The position numbers were made by a program, and so were the translations under genes. From Thermoproteota archaeon (GTDB taxonomy: Archaea; Korarchaeota; JAOZGF01): DNA of 6,540 bases. Of this stretch, positions 1-3,718 are shown piece after piece. The stretch spans positions 1 to 6,540 of the forward strand of contig JAOZGF010000285.1 in the NCBI GenBank assembly GCA_027491845.1, in the 5' to 3' direction. Under the pieces are notes generated by a model that saw only the letters and a program-made list of their open reading frames with translations, was not told the origin of the DNA and made no database searches. Within the stretch, counting starts at the first letter, position 1. Each line of letters starts with the position of its first letter.

Positions 1-2
1 TC

Positions 3-479
3 TTCAGAATTGAGGCGCACGACATCTCCGGTTTCCGGCCTATAGCCAACTACATTAAAGAAAACCTTAACCTAACAAGGCCATACGTTCTCTCGCCAGA
101 CGAAGAAGCCGTCATCTGGGCTGAGGAAGTCGCTGAAATAATCGGGGCAGAAGACTACGGATCACTTAAAAAGAAGAGGGACCTGGAGACAGGTGAAATA
201 AAGACGGAATACGGGGAAATAAACCTGAAGGACAGGGATGTTGTTATCGTTGACGACATAGTTTCCACTGGGGGAACAATGATTAACGCCATAGTTTTCG
301 CCAGGAAAATGGGGGCGAAAAACACATACTCCTGTTTCGTCCACCCAATTTTGGCGGGAGACGCCTACGAAAAACTTGTTAAGGCAGGGGCCAAAGAAAT
401 AATAACCACTGACACCATAAAATTTGAGAGAAGCCGGGTGACCGTGACAGAGGAATTCGTTAAAAAAATAACTGCCTAG
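3..479 (+). CDS. prs: Ribose-phosphate pyrophosphokinase (PRPP synthetase), C-terminal part; 5' end outside the window
   Basis: The enzyme transfers pyrophosphate from ATP to ribose 5-phosphate in the cytoplasm, making PRPP for purine, pyrimidine, histidine and tryptophan synthesis. The visible frame gives 158 residues ending in TAG at 477-479. Two family signatures are clear. One is the flexible-loop KKR (codons 171-179) followed by DLETGEI. The other is the PRPP-binding loop DDIVSTGGTM (252-281), preceded by the hydrophobic strand DVVIVD. HDISGFRP near the left edge also belongs to this family. Archaeal members are about 285-290 residues, so roughly 130 N-terminal residues are missing because the window begins inside the gene; nothing suggests damage. 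The start and promoter are not visible. The next 875 bases contain no convincing gene, so this looks like the last or only gene of its transcript. The family call is firm; the archaeal subtype is inferred from length and sequence style. Confidence 0.95.
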   Translation, partial: FRIEAHDISGFRPIANYIKENLNLTRPYVLSPDEEAVIWAEEVAEIIGAEDYGSLKKKRDLETGEIKTEYGEINLKDRDVVIVDDIVSTGGTMINAIVFARKMGAKNTYSCFVHPILAGDAYEKLVKAGAKEIITTDTIKFERSRVTVTEEFVKKITA

Positions 480-499
480 TTTATACCTTGGTTACCAGA

Positions 500-521
500 A
501 ATAATTAAGCAATAATTAAGC
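500..521. repeat. Perfect tandem 11-bp repeat just downstream of prs
   Basis: The unit AATAATTAAGC occurs twice with no spacer (500-510 and 511-521), starting 21 bases after the prs stop codon. It is seen directly. It may be simple slippage duplication or part of the 3' end of the prs transcript. A similar perfect tandem duplication (14 bp) lies at 3562-3589. Confidence 0.8.
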
Positions 522-849
522 GGCCCATTGACTTTGCTTTTCACATATTATCCAAGAGGGACGCTAACCCAAATGACCATGGTATTATGAGGCGCCACAG
601 ATAATCCTGTGTAATGGGCCTGCAGAACTAGCTACACATGAGTTTGGACATGAGGGGTTGCTGATCTTAAACCACTCAAGGATTACGGGCCAACAATGTG
701 CTACGTAAACACATTTAGAGGGTAAAAAAAGAGAACACACTTGAAGCAAAGAGTATTCTAGGGTCAGAAAATTTATGGAAAACGGCAAGCTCAAAAAAAT
801 GAATCCACAAGAAACAAATGAACATGACAAATTTTGAATTACATTTGAA

Positions 850-949
850 CTAAGGTTTCACAGCTACAGTTTTTTCTCTTTCCGTACCTTTCTTCCCATC
901 TAATTCTTTAATTCTTCAGGCATCTTCCTCACCTTAACGCCACAACGCT
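850..949 (-). pseudogene. Possible decayed coding trace with one frameshift
   Basis: On the minus strand a frame entered after a TAG reads RCGVKVRKMPEELKN and stops at 900-902. The overlapping frame continues from base 900 as DGKKGTEREKTVAVKP and stops at 850-852. Adding one base at the junction (AAT TAG AT to AAT TTA GAT) would join them into a hydrophilic, protein-like tail of about 33 residues. No family was recognised and the upstream part is not preserved. It could be chance, because short open frames are easy to find in A+T-rich DNA. Both halves being in the same direction with a single-base gap is the only argument for a pseudogene. Confidence 0.22.
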
Positions 950-1031
950 AATGCTAAGAAGGAATCATTACCTCTTTAATTATAGGCCTAACTAAAAACT
1001 TAAGAGAAATGGTTAAAGGGAATGATCAAAC

Positions 1032-1205
1032 ATGAAAACAAATAATAGAGGCCATAGACGAAGATTCAAGGAGTTTGCAAATCAGATTGAAAAGTTAAAG
1101 CAAGTTAAGAAAAAGCTAGGGAAAGATTGGTGGAAGATGGAATTGCATGCTTCCCGCAACCCAGCTATGGTTAACTTGCAACTGAAGTGTAAGCGACATG
1201 GTTAG
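1032..1205 (+). CDS. Hypothetical small basic protein (57 aa)
   Basis: An ATG-to-TAG frame of 57 codons encodes a strongly basic, hydrophilic peptide with clusters HRRRFK and KQVKKKLGK and a WW pair at residues 33-34. The frame cannot extend upstream, since TGA at 1023-1025 is in frame. There is no Shine-Dalgarno-like sequence. A weak TATA-like ACTTAAGA at 998-1005 sits about 26 bases before base 1029, so a nearly leaderless transcript is possible. No family was recognised. The composition would suit a nucleic-acid-binding peptide, but basic composition is also what A-rich DNA yields by chance. The surrounding gap has no other gene to give context. Confidence 0.3.
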   Translation: MKTNNRGHRRRFKEFANQIEKLKQVKKKLGKDWWKMELHASRNPAMVNLQLKCKRHG

Positions 1206-1228
1206 GGTTCTGAGCTCAGCCAAAAACG

Positions 1229-1238
1229 TTTTATAAAT
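1229..1238 (+). promoter_or_regulatory. Orphan TATA-box-like element with no ORF after it
   Basis: TTTTATAAAT, preceded by the purine-rich CAAAAACG as a possible BRE, is close to an archaeal TATA box. A start about 26 bases from its centre would fall near 1260. No protein frame follows. Instead there are two hairpins: 1261-1265 pairs with 1276-1280 (TTCTC/GAGAA), and 1282-1287 pairs with 1291-1295 with A1285 bulged (CAG-GG/CC-CTG). A small structured RNA is possible. It would run towards the 3' end of the opposite-strand gene ending at 1355. Confidence 0.4.
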
Positions 1239-1354
1239 TTAATCTCTGCAACCATTAAATTTCTCATTCCAGTAAGAGAAGCAGAGGGTGCCCTGAACAG
1301 GAAATGTTAAAAACAATGTAGGAGAAGGCATGAAAAGGCAGGACAAGTTTAAAA

Positions 1355-1981
1355 TTACATTAGGAAGGAGATCAAACTTAAAACAAAGGCAACCGAGCAA
1401 CCTGAGAAGAGCATAACCAGCCCTGTTAAAAACCTGTTCTCCTGGGTTATGCGGCCTAGAAAAACACCTAAAAAAAATAGGAAACAGAAATTCAGGATAA
1501 AGGACAACAAGAATGAGAGATCTATCGAAATAACATTAAAAATGCAGAGGAAAAAAGGTGCCACGGCAATTAACCCTGAAAAAGACGGAGATAACGCGTC
1601 AACCATGGCAGCCAGGAAAACAGCGAACCTTGAAGCATCAGCTATGACGGAATTCCTCAGAGAAACAAGCATGGATCTTTCAAGCCTCCTTATCCTGTGG
1701 ATTCTCTCCGCCCTCTCACTTAAAAATGCACCAGAAAATCCTGAAACAGCCATTGCCAGGATACTTCCAACACAGGCTAAAACAATAATGTTAGGGTTAC
1801 GGATTCCGCCCACGTAGGCTCCTGAAATAATTCCAAGAACCGTCATTGAGCCGTCGAAAGAATTCATTACAAAGTATCTGCGAGCTATCTCGTCAACCCT
1901 GCTTATTTTAACGTATCTTCTAAGCTTTCTCCTTCCTTCTCTAATCCTTTCCCTGATCCCTTTAAACAAAGACTTGTCCAC
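1355..1981 (-). CDS. VIT1/CCC1-like integral membrane protein (TIGR00267-like)
   Basis: This is a complete 208-residue protein with a GTG start. A basic N-terminus (residues 1-36) precedes the family-typical NSFDGSMTVLGIISGAY (40-56). The first two membrane helices lie near 43-60 and 64-87, followed by the charged FLSERAERIHRIRRLE (87-101). A third helix lies near 115-130, then DALSPSFSGLIAVAPFF (128-144), with further helices near 140-155, 158-176 and 186-206. VIT1/CCC1 proteins carry iron or manganese across membranes in plants and yeast; for this short archaeal branch transport is assumed, not shown. The cytoplasmic loop after helix 2 is short and lacks the long Glu-rich metal-binding domain of plant VIT1, so substrate and mechanism may differ. 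The in-frame upstream codons offer no ATG, and a TATA-like element at 2002-2009 supports a leaderless start at this GTG; TTG at residue 5 is an alternative. The gene stands alone, flanked by long gaps. Confidence 0.85.
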   Translation of the reverse strand: MDKSLFKGIRERIREGRRKLRRYVKISRVDEIARRYFVMNSFDGSMTVLGIISGAYVGGIRNPNIIVLACVGSILAMAVSGFSGAFLSERAERIHRIRRLERSMLVSLRNSVIADASRFAVFLAAMVDALSPSFSGLIAVAPFFLCIFNVISIDLSFLLSFILNFCFLFFLGVFLGRITQENRFLTGLVMLFSGCSVAFVLSLISFLM

Positions 1982-2001
1982 CAGTCCAAGCGAAAATTTA
2001 A

Positions 2002-2009
2002 ATTTTAAT
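2002..2009 (-). promoter_or_regulatory. TATA-like element for the VIT/CCC1-like gene
   Basis: On the minus strand ATTAAAAT is centred about 25 bases before the GTG start at 1981, as expected for a leaderless archaeal transcript. The overlapping TTTAAATT at 1995-2002 is an alternative and would place the start of transcription near 1972, close to the TTG of residue 5. Confidence 0.4.
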
Positions 2010-2186
2010 GATTCCCGAGGCTAGCTTAGACTCTCTTAAAACCAATTTTAACAAGAAAGAAATTACCTAGCTCCATTCTTAAATATGATGCTTCCATTTT
2101 AAATCAGCTACCTCACACCATCCTGTGGAAATGTTAAAATTACAAATATGCCGTTGCATGCTAGGGCAATGAAAAGTTGAGGCCGA

Positions 2187-2195
2187 TTTTATAAA
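2187..2195 (+). promoter_or_regulatory. TATA-box-like element, no sizeable ORF downstream
   Basis: TTTTATAAA follows GGCCGA, a plausible BRE. A transcript would start near 2217. Only a 16-codon frame (2272-2322) follows, in a stretch that includes the small GGGA/TCCC hairpin at 2274-2288. The product, if any, may be an RNA. Confidence 0.35.
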
Positions 2196-2302
2196 CCAAG
2201 CTTTTCCTAGGTAAAATCTGGTCATTTGTTGTTACCTCAGTTTAAGTTGATTTTGCTCCCTTACTAGAGTTATGGGACTCCGGCTCCCGCCTTCAAAGGA
2301 AG

Positions 2303-2314
2303 AACCATTTATAA
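2303..2314 (+). promoter_or_regulatory. TATA-box-like promoter 27 bases ahead of a 36-codon ORF
   Basis: AACCATTTATAA is preceded by the purine-rich GGAAG. Its TATA centre (2311) predicts transcription from about 2337, four bases before the ATG at 2341. The first 11 bases recur exactly at 2532-2542, also on the plus strand. Confidence 0.5.
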
Positions 2315-2340
2315 CGAGTTAAGATTGCCGGGAAGATACA

Positions 2341-2451
2341 ATGACGACACAAATAACATCTCTGAAGGGGTGCATCAAGGCAATATTCCCGTCAGTTTTC
2401 AAGTGGGATTCATTCCTAAAGAACCGGAAAGGGAAAATTAATTGTAAATAG
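2341..2451 (+). CDS. Possible 36-aa microprotein or truncated gene remnant
   Basis: An ATG-to-TAG frame encodes MTTQITSLKGC and then a hydrophobic centre (KAIFPSVFKW) and a basic tail (KNRKGKINCK). It has no Shine-Dalgarno-like sequence, but a good TATA-like element lies 27-30 bases upstream, matching a leaderless or very short-leader transcript. Length is the main argument against it: 36 codons can occur by chance. The promoter placement is the main argument for it. It could equally be the preserved first part of a gene lost by deletion. No family was recognised. Confidence 0.3.
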   Translation: MTTQITSLKGCIKAIFPSVFKWDSFLKNRKGKINCK

Positions 2452-2531
2452 CTATGAATGGATGTTTATTATCATACAATGGCTATATTATTCAGTCATG
2501 TTTCACTTCCGCGATTATCAAGGCAATTGGA

Positions 2532-2542
2532 AACCATTTATA
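2532..2542 (+). promoter_or_regulatory. Second copy of the AACCATTTATA element
   Basis: This 11-base stretch is identical to the promoter-like core at 2303-2313, 229 bases downstream and in the same orientation. Transcription would start near 2566, six bases before an ATG at 2572 that opens a 43-codon frame to 2703 with no recognised homology. The match may be chance in A+T-rich DNA. Confidence 0.3.
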
Positions 2543-2699
2543 CCCCACTTCAGTTATTGACATAGGTACATATGTGTTTCTACAAATTCATTTCTCTTTA
2601 TTATTTGGGGATTTTTCCCAAGCCCTCATTCACTTTGAAATCCATGTCTCAAAATGTAACCATTATTTTTGCTACTATAACAAGTAAAATTTGGGAACA

Positions 2700-3044
2700 C
2701 TAATATTCATTAGTTGCAGGTTTAACGCTAATCAAGCTGTGTGGTATGTAGACGTTCACATGCCCTATGTTTATCACTTCCCTAAGACTTGACTTTAACC
2801 ATGCCTGCTTTGGCCCTAAATACTTTCGCAAAAACACGGGATTAAACAACAACATCTCCAGCCTTTTCACACTAACGGGTTTAAGGTCGCTGAATATCCT
2901 TACAACAGGCATATTGGTTACATGTTTCCGTCGAAAAACCATGTCTATAACAGCTGGGCCAGTGGATCTGCCTACATCCGTTTCAAGTGACAGATAAAAA
3001 AAATAGGGATTCTTGGGTCCTTTCACCGTTTTCATCAAATCCAT
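2700..3044 (-). CDS. Hypothetical protein (114 aa), family not recognised
   Basis: An ATG-to-TAG frame encodes a soluble-looking, basic protein with no signal peptide or long membrane helix. The middle reads like folded protein: YFFYLSLETDVGR (14-26), AVIDMVFRRKH (31-41), MPVVRIFSDLKPVSVKRLEMLLF (45-67 in parts), then KYLGPKQAWLKSSLREVINIG (74-94 in parts) and a strand-like HVNVYIP (95-101). No catalytic or binding motif was recognised. There is no Shine-Dalgarno-like sequence. The minus-strand TATA-like TTTAGATA at 3057-3064 is centred 26 bases before the A of Met4 (3035), so a leaderless start at residue 4 may be the true one. It is on the same strand as the glycosyltransferase but 674 bases away, so they are probably separate transcripts. 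It is the longest frame in this stretch and probably real, yet a decayed or chance frame cannot be excluded. Confidence 0.45.
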   Translation of the reverse strand: MDLMKTVKGPKNPYFFYLSLETDVGRSTGPAVIDMVFRRKHVTNMPVVRIFSDLKPVSVKRLEMLLFNPVFLRKYLGPKQAWLKSSLREVINIGHVNVYIPHSLISVKPATNEY

Positions 3045-3056
3045 CTTTAAAATACC

Positions 3057-3064
3057 TATCTAAA
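3057..3064 (-). promoter_or_regulatory. TATA-like element ahead of the 114-codon ORF
   Basis: TTTAGATA on the minus strand lies 26 bases from base 3035, the first base of the fourth codon (ATG) of the downstream ORF. It is only 17 bases from the first ATG. This favours the internal ATG as a leaderless start, if the element is functional. Confidence 0.35.
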
Positions 3065-3355
3065 CTTCTCAACAACCAGTTTTCCTACTAACTTTCCTAC
3101 TTACACGGCAAGGAGAGCTGAACTTCAATCCTAGTTATTTTTTAACTTCCACAGGACGGTTGGTACTTGTCTTCTTCAACAGCTAGGTTTTCTTTAAAGA
3201 AAGCCTTTCAATTAACCGAATTAACAGAATCTAGCTTCTCTCACAGTTTCCGCTTTTAATTATTTTCCTAGGTAGGATTCCCTCATAAAGTTGGTTAAGG
3301 AAGCTTATCGAATAAGAATGAACGGGGTCAGAAACAGAGTTAATTAGTTTCCTGT

Positions 3356-3475
3356 TTATTTCTTCAGGCATTCACTGTTCTCTTGACTATTTTCATCTTT
3401 TATTTTATCTTTTGAACCTTTTAAATGCCTTAACCTTCCTCTTGTCTTTGTTTTTAAAATTTTGTTTCCCGCCAT
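3356..3475 (-). CDS. Possible 39-aa hydrophilic microprotein
   Basis: An ATG-to-TAA frame, closed upstream by an in-frame TAA, encodes a lysine-rich N-terminal half (ILKTKTRGRLRHLKGSK) and a polar, acidic tail (KDENSQENSECLKK). It lies 243 bases downstream of the glycosyltransferase stop on the same strand. No ribosome binding site or well-placed TATA box is visible, and no family was recognised. It is probably chance, but is listed because its gap has no other coding candidate. Confidence 0.17.
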   Translation of the reverse strand: MAGNKILKTKTRGRLRHLKGSKDKIKDENSQENSECLKK

Positions 3476-3561
3476 TACTTAACGAAAAGTCGTTACCTGC
3501 CTCTTTTGAGGTTAATTGACTTAAACAAGGATAACTTTGTTCAGGGTGGCCAAGCAAGCCG

Positions 3562-3589
3562 AGTAAGTATTATTAAGTAAGTATTATTA
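3562..3589. repeat. Perfect tandem 14-bp repeat
   Basis: AGTAAGTATTATTA occurs twice back to back (3562-3575 and 3576-3589). The second copy runs into TTAATAC, forming a long A+T-only stretch that could serve as a TATA-like element for the hairpin region that follows. Simple slippage duplication explains it equally well. Confidence 0.85.
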
Positions 3590-3603
3590 TTAATACAGCT
3601 GTT

Positions 3604-3625
3604 AAGCCTTTAAGCGGTTAAGGCT
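3604..3625. repeat. Near-perfect inverted repeat (hairpin)
   Basis: AAGCCTTTAA pairs with TTAAGGCT around the loop GCGG (3614-3617), giving an 8-bp stem with T3611 bulged. It lies between the tandem 14-bp repeat and the T-rich hairpin at 3631-3666. It could be an RNA hairpin or a binding site for a dimeric regulator. Confidence 0.6.
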
Positions 3626-3630
3626 GTAAG

Positions 3631-3692
3631 GGGCGAACTCAAAATTTCTGGGCTTCACCCTTTTTTAACTTAAATTTTTAAGCTTTCTTTTT
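3631..3692 (+). terminator. Possible plus-strand terminator: hairpin followed by several T-runs
   Basis: GGGCGAA (3631-3637) pairs with TTCACCC (3654-3660) with one C-A mismatch around a 16-base loop. T6 (3661-3666), T5 (3675-3679) and another T-rich run (3684-3692) follow. Archaeal termination needs T-rich tracts, and bunched T-runs are typical. The direction is plus, facing the 3' end of the minus-strand glycosyltransferase, although no plus-strand gene lies just before it. It would fit the end of a small RNA starting after the A+T-only stretch at 3582-3594. It cannot end the glycosyltransferase transcript, which would read A-runs here. Confidence 0.4.
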
Positions 3693-3718
3693 AGCGTGAC
3701 CTTAAAGTGCTCACCTAT

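Larger units (their letters stand above)
480..1354. other. Long A+T-rich stretch without a convincing intact gene
   Basis: This gap separates prs from the convergent VIT-like gene. It holds a perfect tandem 11-bp repeat directly after prs (500-521), an open plus frame from 577 to 705 containing HEFGH, a frameshifted minus-strand trace at 850-949, a 57-codon plus ORF at 1032-1205, and a strong TATA-like element at 1229-1238 followed by hairpins. No clear intrinsic terminator was found right after prs. Either several tiny genes or RNAs lie here, or older genes have decayed; the sequence alone does not decide. Confidence 0.7.
1982..2699. other. A+T-rich gap with several promoter-like elements and only tiny ORFs
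   Basis: This gap lies between the start of the VIT-like gene and the stop of the 114-codon minus-strand ORF. It contains the promoter of the VIT-like gene (minus strand), three plus-strand TATA-like elements (2187-2195, 2303-2314, 2532-2542) and very short ORFs, of which the 36-codon one at 2341-2451 and a 43-codon one at 2572-2703 are placed 27-33 bases after a TATA centre. A 6-bp inverted repeat AGGTAA/TTACCT occurs at 2209-2214 and 2232-2237. No homologous protein, tRNA or insertion sequence was recognised. Confidence 0.6.
3045..3718. other. Gap downstream of the glycosyltransferase with repeats, hairpins and a tiny ORF
   Basis: The stretch contains the probable promoter of the 114-codon ORF (3057-3064, minus), a 39-codon minus-strand ORF (3356-3475), a perfect tandem 14-bp repeat (3562-3589) and a hairpin and T-run cluster (3604-3692). 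Bases 3070-3350 show nothing recognisable. No tRNA, insertion sequence or larger ORF was found. Confidence 0.6.

Noticed and set aside
585..830. 81-codon minus-strand frame
   Set aside because: Cys- and Ser-rich composition without motif, no promoter or ribosome binding site, and it looks like a chance frame in A+T-rich DNA.
1449..1817. 122-codon plus-strand frame rich in Lys, Arg and Pro
   Set aside because: It is antisense to the VIT/CCC1-like gene, whose motifs and membrane helices are clear; the plus frame is its mirror.
2454..2687. 77-codon plus-strand frame
   Set aside because: Rich in Cys, His, Phe and Tyr with no recognisable domain. No TATA element sits at the right distance from its ATG, and a TATA-like element inside it points to other starts.
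2767..2997. 76-codon plus-strand frame
   Set aside because: Antisense to the 114-codon ORF and less protein-like than it.
3541..3660. tRNA-like fragment (GGTGGCCAAGC near 3545, GGGCGAACTC near 3631)
   Set aside because: No acceptor stem, anticodon arm or proper T-arm can be built, and the spacing is wrong for a tRNA even with an intron.
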